Below are positions 1 through 5,504 of a DNA stretch of 5,504 nucleotides, piece by piece. Every line of letters begins with the position of its first letter. The first letter of the stretch is position 1. The stretch comes from an uncultured Actinomyces sp. (GTDB taxonomy: Bacteria; Actinomycetota; Actinomycetes; Actinomycetales; Actinomycetaceae). The translations under genes and the position numbers were made by a program. Under the pieces are notes generated by a model. That model made no database searches and was not told the origin of the DNA. It saw only the letters and a list, made by a program, of their open reading frames with translations. The stretch spans positions 1 through 5,504 of the forward strand of contig USHU01000087.1 in NCBI GenBank assembly GCA_900554605.1, written 5' to 3'.

Positions 1-106
1 ATGCCTCCCGATCATGGATCATTCCTTTCGCAATCACTGGAGGTCGCTCCTCCATGATGCGAGGGTATGAGGATGCCTCATCGCTTCGGGACGAGGATGC
101 AAAATC

Positions 107-115
107 TGTGGATAA
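107..115 (-). promoter_or_regulatory. DnaA box 1 (TTATCCACA)
   Basis: Read on the minus strand this is TTATCCACA, an exact match to the classic DnaA-box consensus. It points the same way as a second box 28 bp to the right. A single 9-mer can arise by chance, but an exact box close to a second near-exact box in the same orientation, in a stretch without a sure gene, makes a real DnaA site more likely. It could belong to an origin or to DnaA-controlled transcription of a gene beyond the left edge. Confidence 0.5.
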
Positions 116-134
116 CTAGTTTCTGAACTTGACC

Positions 135-143
135 TGTGGACAA
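135..143 (-). promoter_or_regulatory. DnaA box 2 (TTGTCCACA)
   Basis: Read on the minus strand this is TTGTCCACA, one base from the E. coli consensus and the form favoured in high-GC actinobacteria such as Streptomyces. It has the same orientation as the exact box at 107-115. Two boxes alone do not define an origin; no AT-rich unwinding element or dnaA/dnaN coding sequence is visible in the window. Confidence 0.45.
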
Positions 144-215
144 AGTTGCTGCTCGAGCAACGCAAAATCTCATGCGGTGATCAGCCCACGATCGAACAGT
201 GCTACGGATAAAGCA

Positions 216-244
216 CTGCCCGCGCTGCTGAGCAGCGCGGGCAG
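216..244 (-). terminator. Hairpin terminator after the glycosidase gene
   Basis: A perfect 13-bp GC-rich inverted repeat (216-228 and 232-244) with a 3-nt loop begins 36 nt beyond the glycosidase stop codon. On the minus strand it is followed by a weak U-containing tail (TGCTTTAT). Stem strength and position fit transcription termination of the glycosidase mRNA; the poor T-tract leaves some doubt, though actinobacterial terminators often lack long T-runs. On the plus strand there is no T-run after it, so a two-way terminator is less likely. Confidence 0.6.
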
Positions 245-280
245 CAAAACTTAGGTTTAAAACGACGTTAGCCGCCTACC

Positions 281-2422
281 TCACTTATGCGACCAGAAAC
301 GAACCACCGTCTGTGGCTGGCTAGGATCTTGGAAGGATCGAGCCATCTCCCCCTGATAGGTGTAGTCATCCAAGAAGCGCGTTGAGGAGGTCGGCAGGTA
401 CTGCGGGTCATCACCAAGGATAAAGTTGTAAACCTTCTTGTTGCCTTCCCACGAGAATTCCATACCATCATTGATCTGGACACCATCAGCCTTGGGGATC
501 CAGTAACGATGGGTCTTGCCGTCAACCGGATTCACCCGATCTCCGTCCCACCAGTAGAGGCTGTAGTTCGCGTCTTCAGGGATACCGCGGTCAACCTTGC
601 CATTGACGCGAGCGTAGTTCACAACCAGATGCTGAGGCTCGTAACCATCCCAGTCTCTGCGCGGGTTATCACCGATGCTCATGCCGCGAAGCTTCTTCTC
701 TTTGTCAGTGAAGCTGAAGTCCGAACGAATGTCCTCTGCAAAAGGACGGACGATGATGTTGTCGTAAAGATCAACGCCAGCAATGCGGCCAAACATCTCC
801 TGGAAGTCAATCGCGCCGCGGGAAGTGCCATAGTAGTCATCTTGAGTGCCGCTTCGAACGATCTTGTTGCGCTGAATGCTGGCCCTCTTGTTTAACGTCA
901 AGTTCCAATCGAAATTGTGGCCACCAAACACCGTATTGAGACGGATACCTGCGCCTTCAAAATTCCCCGTGATGAGGTTGTTCTCTGCCTTCTGTCCAGA
1001 TCCGCCAAAGAAACCGATCCCGCCTGCGCGCCACCCGAGCTCGATCGTGTTGTGCGTGAATTCGATATTGTCGGTGTGACGAGCATTCGATACGTATTGA
1101 ACGGGATCACTCGGCTTTGACTCTGCGTGGCTTGACCACGAGGCAAGACCATCATCGCCGTTTCCACGAACATTGGAATTGCGAACGGCCGAATCCCGGC
1201 TGCCCTGCGAATAGTTCAGACCATCAGCAAAGTTATTGCGAATACGGGAGTGATCAACCAGCATATTTTCGGTGTACTGCATGTCTTTTTGATTGACATA
1301 GTCACCCATCCAGAAGCCACACTCGAAGTGTTCGATCCACAGGTTCACAAACTGTGAATTCTTGGTAACGCCTTGGAATCCCTTATAGTTTGCCCCTTCG
1401 TCGTAACGGGACTTGAGATTAGTCGACATGTAGAAGTCACGGAACTGCAGGTCATGGCTGGTATGTTCAAGAACAATTCCACCGCTGGCCTTGTTCGGGT
1501 TACGGAAGAAGAGATTCGAGTACCAGATACCTGCACCTTGGATCATCAGCTGGTGGTTATCATCCGGAGAATGCCGAACCACAAGCTGGCTATCAAACTC
1601 GAAGGTTCCACGCGGAATGTACAGGGTCTTCTTCTCATCCGATGCGCGCTTAAGGGCTGCTAGGAACGCTTCGGAGTCGTCCTTTCCATCGTTGGCCCAT
1701 GCGTGAACCGGACGAGTCTGGAATTCTCCTGGTTTCACTTCTTCCGTAACCGTCAAGTCATCATCGGTAATGCTCACCGAATTATCGGGGCGCGGAATCT
1801 CAGGAAGGGCCTGTTCAAGTTCAATAAAGTCAATGCCATAGGCATAACCTTCACTCCCCGTTCGAACGACACTGACTGTGTCTCCCGGGTTTACTTGGCG
1901 ATTGAGCAGAGTATGGACCTCATCAAATTGGAAGCGCGCATGCGCAGGCCCTTCGCCTGCAAACTTGTCTTTCTCTTCGTCAAAGACCTTACTCTTTTGA
2001 ACATACTGATACGCAGTTTCTGACGAGAGATTAAAAGTGGCGGCCTTTTCTCCGTTAATACGAATATCAACGCTTCCGGCCTTGTGGTCAGGAAGAGTGA
2101 ATCGAAGATCAATTGCATTCCCGGGAACTTCAGCAGTGAAGCTCACGGAAGATCCCTTGCCTTCGAGTTCAACGTAGGACTGTTCGCCAGCTTCAATCGC
2201 CGTCGAGTCGAGCATTTTGTTGATGGGCAGGCTCTCGTCGAGCGAGATGACGTGTGCGCGGTCAAGTCGGCCACGCTCGGCCTCGTAACGCGTATAAGGA
2301 AAAGAAGCACCATAGGTCGTGTCACCATCGGCGGCAACGGCGGTATGGGTGGTGCTCAGGGACGGAAAGAGCGCGATTGCCGCAGCGGCGCCGACGCTTC
2401 CCACGAGGTATCTGCGTTTCAT
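281..2422 (-). CDS. Secreted GH87-like alpha-1,3-glucanase / mycodextranase
   Basis: Predicted exported glycoside hydrolase of 713 residues. A signal peptide is clear: MKRR, a hydrophobic stretch to about residue 22, and AVA-A or VAA-D cleavage near residues 30-31. Residues ~44-204 resemble a CBM35/CBM6-like beta-sandwich (YEAE start, FDEVHTLL, closing YGIDFIELE). After a linker, DGKDDSEAF (245-253) opens a pectate-lyase-type right-handed beta-helix to about 560. Within it ADG (Asp400) and NGDDGLASWS (Asp423, Asp424), followed by GGIGFFGG (467-474) and GAGIRL, match the GH87 signature; the Asp spacing of 23 and 24 equals that of the three catalytic aspartates I recall for Paenibacillus/Bacillus alpha-1,3-glucanases (1067, 1090, 1091). 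Residues 560-713 are unassigned. The single cysteine and lack of LPXTG or SLH suggest release into the medium. AAGGAAG (2439-2433) is a plausible ribosome site for this ATG, with slightly long spacing (10 nt). Substrate is inferred: alpha-1,3- or mixed alpha-1,3/1,4-glucan. Another beta-helix polysaccharidase remains possible. Confidence 0.8.
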   Translation of the reverse strand: MKRRYLVGSVGAAAAIALFPSLSTTHTAVAADGDTTYGASFPYTRYEAERGRLDRAHVISLDESLPINKMLDSTAIEAGEQSYVELEGKGSSVSFTAEVPGNAIDLRFTLPDHKAGSVDIRINGEKAATFNLSSETAYQYVQKSKVFDEEKDKFAGEGPAHARFQFDEVHTLLNRQVNPGDTVSVVRTGSEGYAYGIDFIELEQALPEIPRPDNSVSITDDDLTVTEEVKPGEFQTRPVHAWANDGKDDSEAFLAALKRASDEKKTLYIPRGTFEFDSQLVVRHSPDDNHQLMIQGAGIWYSNLFFRNPNKASGGIVLEHTSHDLQFRDFYMSTNLKSRYDEGANYKGFQGVTKNSQFVNLWIEHFECGFWMGDYVNQKDMQYTENMLVDHSRIRNNFADGLNYSQGSRDSAVRNSNVRGNGDDGLASWSSHAESKPSDPVQYVSNARHTDNIEFTHNTIELGWRAGGIGFFGGSGQKAENNLITGNFEGAGIRLNTVFGGHNFDWNLTLNKRASIQRNKIVRSGTQDDYYGTSRGAIDFQEMFGRIAGVDLYDNIIVRPFAEDIRSDFSFTDKEKKLRGMSIGDNPRRDWDGYEPQHLVVNYARVNGKVDRGIPEDANYSLYWWDGDRVNPVDGKTHRYWIPKADGVQINDGMEFSWEGNKKVYNFILGDDPQYLPTSSTRFLDDYTYQGEMARSFQDPSQPQTVVRFWSHK

Positions 2423-2567
2423 AGCGGAGGATCTTCCTTGTCAGTACGTGAGATAGGCCAGACCCACATTCTTTTCGCTGATCGGAAGGGAGTGGCCTAC
2501 TGATCCTTAACACTAAAAACTCAAGGTGTGAACATAAATAAAAGATTCTTTAACCAAGCTATTCATC

Positions 2568-2600
2568 AGCTACAAGATTTCTGCGACTATTCTTGTAGCT
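2568..2600. repeat. Perfect 10-bp inverted repeat
   Basis: AGCTACAAGA (2568-2577) and TCTTGTAGCT (2591-2600) are perfect inverted copies around a 13-nt loop. It sits about 150-180 bp upstream of the glycosidase start. On the plus strand the right arm is followed by a T-rich stretch (TTCTTATACATTTT), on the minus strand by GATGAATAG. It could be a regulator binding site, a structured leader of the glycosidase mRNA, or a weak plus-strand terminator; the sequence alone does not decide. Confidence 0.55.
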
Positions 2601-2611
2601 TTCTTATACAT

Positions 2612-2661
2612 TTTGATGCGCATCGCGAGCGGTTTTATTTCGCACACACATGCGCATCAAA
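2612..2661. promoter_or_regulatory. Paired ATGCGCAT palindromes, possible operator pair
   Basis: TTTGATGCGCAT (2612-2623) and ATGCGCATCAAA (2650-2661) form a perfect 12-bp inverted repeat with a 26-nt spacer. Each arm also contains the 8-bp palindrome ATGCGCAT, the left one extending to GATGCGCATC, and the two centres are 34 bp apart, a little over three helical turns. Even palindromes with a central CG are typical of LacI-family operators, which often control polysaccharide-use genes in actinobacteria. Two sites about 190-240 bp upstream of the glycosidase could be bound by one tetramer or two dimers. That role is inferred; a single large hairpin is the alternative reading. Confidence 0.4.
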
Positions 2662-2743
2662 GCGCAGGATTCCAAGGTTCGTAAGCCTTATAAAATGAGA
2701 GCTTCACACACTCTTGCTATATGTTCTGTTGGATTTTATTACC

Positions 2744-2797
2744 ACTATTGCGCATTGATCGAGAATTTTCTGAAAGAAGGCGCAATAGTTTTCTTTT
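2744..2797 (+). terminator. Possible plus-strand terminator (10-bp stem plus T-tract)
   Basis: ACTATTGCGC (2744-2753) and GCGCAATAGT (2780-2789) are perfect 10-bp inverted copies. On the plus strand the right arm runs straight into a TTTTCTTTT tract (2789-2797), the layout of an intrinsic terminator; the minus-strand side has no T-run. The 26-nt loop is unusually long for a terminator, which lowers confidence. No plus-strand gene is recognised upstream, so if real it would end a small RNA or untranslated transcript. The same 26-nt spacer also separates the arms at 2612-2661, so a protein-binding repeat is another reading. Confidence 0.35.
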
Positions 2798-2910
2798 CCC
2801 GAGGCCGTGGGGGCGCCACCGGGGACGTATTGGGGGCTTTTTCGTGCTCGCTTATGCTAACTCCTGCTCACTCCAGCACTCAACAGCAATTCCCACAAAC
2901 CGTTGGAAAC

Positions 2911-2949
2911 AAAGGAAAAGTCCCGGAACTTCAACGAAGTTCCGGGACT
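2911..2949 (-). terminator. Intrinsic terminator of ssrA
   Basis: AGTCCCGGAACTT (2919-2931) and AAGTTCCGGGACT (2937-2949) form a perfect 13-bp stem with a 5-nt loop. It starts 5 nt beyond the mature tmRNA 3' end. Reading the minus strand, the stem is followed by TTTCCTTTG, giving a T-rich tail. Position and structure make this the terminator of the tmRNA transcript and of any transcript reading in from the yhgE/pip gene. Confidence 0.88.
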
Positions 2950-2954
2950 ACTCG

Positions 2955-3326
2955 TGGAGATGGGGGGAATCGAACCCCCGTCCAACAGCCGACCCCGAGG
3001 TCTTCTCCGAGCGCAGTCTGCGAGTTATTTCTCAGCCCCTGGCATCATGCAGACCTGCTACCAGATAGGCTCAGTTGATTGAGTGTCGGAGCCGTCCTAC
3101 CAACACGAACGGCACCCAGTGGCTTCCTAGACGACGCCAGACACCGGACCGGAAGCACCTTCCGGGCTGACGGACTAAAGGTTCACGCGGCAATCAGGCG
3201 GCGAGAACGTAGTCGGTGCGATTCTGTTCGGCACCTATTTGTTTGCACACATCGTTAACGAGTAGAGCATGCCTCCTCGGCTCGCTTCCCCTCGATCGAC
3301 GACCGCTGTCGAAACCGATCATCCCC
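2955..3326 (-). ncRNA. ssrA: tmRNA (transfer-messenger RNA), one-piece
   Basis: The gene product rescues stalled ribosomes with SmpB, adding a degradation tag to the unfinished protein. The 5' end reads GGGGATGATC followed by the conserved GGTTTCGACA. The 3' end has a T-arm, GGGGGTTCGATTCCCCC, then CATCTCC and discriminator A. GGGGATG pairs with CATCTCC as a 7-bp acceptor stem with one G-U. The bases after the discriminator are CGA, so CCA is not encoded and must be added by tRNA nucleotidyltransferase. The 372-nt length is normal for the one-piece form. The tag frame lies at 3232-3194. smpB, often next to ssrA, is not in this window; the upstream neighbour is a yhgE/pip gene. A promoter (3418-3390) and a terminator (2949-2911) flank the gene. 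Confidence 0.96.
3194..3232 (-). other. tmRNA tag reading frame, AEQNRTDYVLAA
   Basis: Starting from a GCC resume codon that follows the A-rich stretch GCAAACAAATAGGT, the frame reads A-E-Q-N-R-T-D-Y-V-L-A-A and ends at TGA. The 12-residue length and the RTDY.LAA ending fit actinobacterial tags; terminal LAA is the part recognised by ClpXP. The Val before Leu-Ala-Ala replaces the Ala found in many tags. Confidence 0.92.
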
Positions 3327-3389
3327 TATTGAGTTCTTCGCTCTCCGGCGCCCAGCCACCACCACGGCAGCACAAGCACCGGACTTGAA

Positions 3390-3418
3390 ATCATACGTCC
3401 CCGCAGCTGAGCTGGCAA
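3390..3418 (-). promoter_or_regulatory. Sigma-70-type promoter of ssrA
   Basis: On the minus strand TTGCCA (3418-3413) and TATGAT (3395-3390) are separated by exactly 17 bp, each 5 of 6 matches to the housekeeping consensus. Transcription would start near 3384, leaving a leader of roughly 57 nt before the mature tmRNA 5' end at 3326, to be removed by RNase P. The -35 box begins only 18 bp after the stop codon of the yhgE/pip gene. Confidence 0.75.
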
Positions 3419-3436
3419 GAGAAACCCATGGAGGCT

Positions 3437-5504
3437 CTACATGAGCTTTGTAGACTCCAGCTTCTGAACCAAGAGTCGGTTCTTCTTGATGAGGAACGGA
3501 CGAAGCCCCAACCCCAAGACCGCTGCAAACAGGGCAAAGGCACCCAGTAACAGCATTGCGTCAAGATATTCATGACCCGAGTACCCCGCAATCGAAGCGC
3601 GCAGAGCCGTGATCCCATGTGTTGCGGGAAGATACGGCGAAATTGCCCGGAAGAAACTCGGCAGGATATCCAGAGGGAACGCGCCACCGGAGGCCGAAAT
3701 CTGGAGCACTAAAAACAGCACGCCCAGTGCCTTTCCCGCGTTCCCGAAAGTCGCAATGAAGGTATAGAGAAGGAAGGAGAACACGAAAGCCATGAGCCAT
3801 CCCGCACACATGAACTCCCACGGGTGAGTGTGTTGAACTTTCAGGAAGAACAGCTCACCTAGGCACAAAATCGTTGCTTGGATAAGCGCGATTAGCCCAA
3901 AAATAAGGTAGCGTCCAAGGAAACCTTCCCACAGCTTCACCTCTCGGCCATTGAAATAGAGCGCAGTCGGATGCGCCTCTTCAAGCCCGTCTGCAACGTT
4001 CTCGGTAGTGACATCACTGCGCAGAGCAACAATCATCAGCACCGAGCCAACCCACAGTGCCAGCGCGGTGTATAAAGGTGCCATCTGCGAGCCAAAGTTT
4101 TCCACCCGATACACCGGAATTGTCTCAATCCCCACAGGTGCAGCCAGCGCGATTGCGAGCGCCTGGGGATCCGAACCAATGATCGTTCGAACCTGGGCAA
4201 GATTCCCACCGTTGAGTGCGTCCGTGAGCTTGGTGTGGATCGTCGCTAGTTTTTCCGAGGCCTCGCGCAGGTTGGTCCCGATATTGCTGAATGTGGATTG
4301 AAGCTTTGTCAGTCCCTCACGCACTCCCGTTGACCCATCACCGACTTGAGAACTCGCTGCGGAAAGCTGATTGCGAAGCGAGGCCATCGATGAGGTCGCA
4401 GAATTCATCGTTTGTGAAAGCTGCTCCAACTGTGGGCGCAGCGTCGATTCAACATCAGACTTGAGGGTTCCAACGGCCGTTTTCGCCTCTTCGATGAGAC
4501 TCTTCACCTCTTGATGATTCGCGGCTGCCGCCGCCCCATTTTTTTCCAGGTCATCCGCCGCCGCATTGATCGCGCTTTGAAGTGCACTCAGGCGATCAGC
4601 AGAAGCTTGCAGACGATTCAACACGTCTTGAGAAATGGGAGAACCCGGGAGCTGCGAAAGAGTCTCTTTGACGTGAAGATACTGGGTCGCTTGGTTCCCC
4701 ACCGCCTCGGCCTGAGAGCGCAAGGTCGCCACGGCCGAAGTTACGGTGTTCCCACCTTGGGAATAAACAGCATCAATCGACGAAGCCAAGGCATCCAAGG
4801 AACCAGCCGACGCGCTCACCGCTGAAGAAAGAGCAGAAGCAGCCTGCGAGGCACCAGAAGAAATCTGCGCAATCGAAGAAGAAGCCGTGTTTCCTGCATT
4901 GGAAAGCGGCTCCTTCGCCTGCGCGGCATTGTTGAGCATCGTCTGCGTGGAATCGACAAGCTGAATGGACGAGCCGATAAGCCCCGCATAGGCATCGGCG
5001 CTCGCCGCCGCATTCGCAAGACGTGTCGAGGTCGTCTCCAAGCGCGAATTGAGCGCCTGAATCCCCCGAAGATTACTGGGGTCGGAAAGCGAATCAGAAA
5101 GCGATGAAGCAGTATCGACAGCGATCTCAGCCAAAGTCTGAGCGAAAGCTTGATTGATCTGAGCGGAAACATGCTCCGCTCCCTGCCCCGCAATCTTCGG
5201 ACTCAAACCGTTCTTCTTCTCGTTGATGTAGTAGGTCAGCGGGGTGCTGTGCGCATCCGAGGAAAAGAAAGTCATCATTTCGCGCGAGAAATCCTGAGGA
5301 ATCACGACCGCCGCGTAATACTCGCCCGACCGAGTCTTCTCAATTGCCTGCGCTTCACTATCAACAACCCAGTCGAAATCCTCATTCGCACGCAGCGCGG
5401 CAACAACCTGGTCGCCAATATTGATCTTCAAAGGCACCAGATCCGACTTATACCCCTCATCGCTATTGGCAATTGCGAATACAAAGAATCTTCGAATCGC
5501 AATT
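3437..5504 (-). CDS. YhgE/Pip family membrane protein, N-terminus outside the window
   Basis: The visible 688 residues match the YhgE/Pip family (Lactococcus phage-infection protein Pip; related to B. subtilis YueB, the SPP1 phage receptor) and, at the C-terminus, ABC-2-type permeases. Near the window edge, ANSDEGYKSD, KINIGDQVVAAL and SGEYYAAVVIP are typical of the extracytoplasmic N-terminal domain, which normally follows a first membrane helix lost here. Residues ~110-440 of the fragment are a long Ala/Ser-rich, coiled-coil-like external region. Five membrane segments follow, at about 475-494, 531-553, 563-586, 592-607 and 649-670, with the family motif SASGGAFPLDILPSFF beginning at 603. 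A GTG at 5437 is not the start: 22 further in-frame codons upstream fit the family and reach the edge. Cellular role is poorly known (envelope function, phage adsorption, or export are proposed for relatives). The gene ends 18 bp before the ssrA promoter without a visible terminator. Confidence 0.9.
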   Translation of the reverse strand, partial: IAIRRFFVFAIANSDEGYKSDLVPLKINIGDQVVAALRANEDFDWVVDSEAQAIEKTRSGEYYAAVVIPQDFSREMMTFFSSDAHSTPLTYYINEKKNGLSPKIAGQGAEHVSAQINQAFAQTLAEIAVDTASSLSDSLSDPSNLRGIQALNSRLETTSTRLANAAASADAYAGLIGSSIQLVDSTQTMLNNAAQAKEPLSNAGNTASSSIAQISSGASQAASALSSAVSASAGSLDALASSIDAVYSQGGNTVTSAVATLRSQAEAVGNQATQYLHVKETLSQLPGSPISQDVLNRLQASADRLSALQSAINAAADDLEKNGAAAAANHQEVKSLIEEAKTAVGTLKSDVESTLRPQLEQLSQTMNSATSSMASLRNQLSAASSQVGDGSTGVREGLTKLQSTFSNIGTNLREASEKLATIHTKLTDALNGGNLAQVRTIIGSDPQALAIALAAPVGIETIPVYRVENFGSQMAPLYTALALWVGSVLMIVALRSDVTTENVADGLEEAHPTALYFNGREVKLWEGFLGRYLIFGLIALIQATILCLGELFFLKVQHTHPWEFMCAGWLMAFVFSFLLYTFIATFGNAGKALGVLFLVLQISASGGAFPLDILPSFFRAISPYLPATHGITALRASIAGYSGHEYLDAMLLLGAFALFAAVLGLGLRPFLIKKNRLLVQKLESTKLM

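Larger units (their letters stand above)
1..215. other. Left-edge region without a certain gene
   Basis: No reading frame here can be assigned to a known protein. On the plus strand one frame is open from the window edge to a TAG at 117-119 and could be the last 38 codons of a gene; its end is hydrophilic and acidic, as many C-termini are. On the minus strand an ATG at 55-53 opens a frame that runs off the left edge; it has no Shine-Dalgarno, but TACCCT lies 6 nt before it, which would suit a leaderless actinobacterial transcript. The stretch also holds nested inverted repeats (8-bp arms 11-18/51-58 around 6-bp arms 38-43/49-54), an 8-bp direct repeat GAGGATGC (69-76, 93-100), a 9-bp direct repeat GCAAAATCT (99-107, 162-170) and the two DnaA boxes listed separately. 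Confidence 0.5.
2423..2918. other. AT-rich intergenic region upstream of the glycosidase
   Basis: About 500 bases separate the glycosidase start from the tmRNA terminator. I find no protein-coding frame worth calling; the long plus-strand frame that crosses it runs on into the tmRNA antisense and has no recognisable protein character. The stretch must hold the glycosidase promoter, but no confident -35/-10 pair is visible; the best minus-strand candidate is TTGGTT (2558-2553) with TATGTT 15 bp downstream, which is weak. It contains three long inverted repeats, listed separately, and a GC-rich patch at about 2800-2840. Confidence 0.6.

Noticed and set aside
509..895. Plus-strand 128-codon frame opposite the glycosidase
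   Set aside because: It is a shadow of the minus-strand gene, whose frame encodes a clear secreted enzyme over the whole span.
2553..2558. Glycosidase promoter TTGGTT with TATGTT
   Set aside because: The spacer is only 15 bp and both boxes are poor; not strong enough to call as a promoter.
2800..2845. GC-rich patch ending in GGGGGCTTTTT as a plus-strand terminator
   Set aside because: The GC-rich bases do not form a clean stem directly before the T-run.
2955..2990. tmRNA 3' end as an integration site of a genomic island carrying the glycosidase
   Set aside because: tmRNA 3' ends are common attachment sites, but no second copy of the 3' sequence, integrase or transposase is present in the window.
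2650..3078. Plus-strand frame of 142 codons (and an overlapping 115-codon frame)
   Set aside because: Much of it is antisense to the tmRNA and its terminator, it has no recognisable protein character, and no ribosome site was seen.
4816..5193. Arg-rich minus-strand frame inside the yhgE/pip gene
   Set aside because: The Arg/Leu-rich product arises from reading the Ala/Ser-rich coding stretch in another frame.

Overview
The window looks like a chromosomal segment of a moderate-GC actinobacterium. The best evidence is a one-piece tmRNA gene whose tag reads AEQNRTDYVLAA, a form I associate with Actinobacteria. Membership of the Actinomycetaceae (host-associated, often oral) is only an inference from the mix of genes. 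All three solid genes lie on the minus strand, so the biological order runs from right to left: a yhgE/pip-type membrane protein (cut by the right edge), the tmRNA gene ssrA, then a secreted glycoside hydrolase.

Right part (3437-5504): the C-terminal ~690 residues of a YhgE/Pip-family membrane protein. The reading frame stays open to the window edge, and the residues upstream of the internal GTG at 5437 still match the family, so the true start lies outside. Middle (2919-3418): ssrA with a near-consensus sigma-70 promoter (TTGCCA-17-TATGAT), a 372-nt tmRNA without an encoded CCA, and a perfect 13-bp hairpin terminator. No terminator is visible between yhgE and ssrA, so yhgE transcripts probably run into ssrA.

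Left-centre (281-2422): an exported 713-residue enzyme with a signal peptide, a CBM35/CBM6-like beta-sandwich and a right-handed beta-helix. It carries the Asp ... Asp-Asp arrangement of GH87 alpha-1,3-glucanases/mycodextranases. A likely job is digestion of extracellular alpha-1,3-glucan (streptococcal mutan or fungal wall). It has no cell-wall anchor, so it is probably released. A strong hairpin follows it at 216-244.

The ~500-bp AT-rich gap upstream of the glycosidase (2423-2918) has no credible gene but three long inverted repeats. One is a pair of ATGCGCAT palindromes that could be repressor operators. Another is followed by a T-tract on the plus strand and could end an unrecognised plus-strand transcript. 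The left end (1-215) has no certain gene but holds two good DnaA boxes 28 bp apart.

No mobile element, CRISPR array, tRNA or rRNA was seen. The most interesting leads are the GH87-type enzyme with its unassigned C-terminal region, the inverted repeats in front of it, and the DnaA-box pair.
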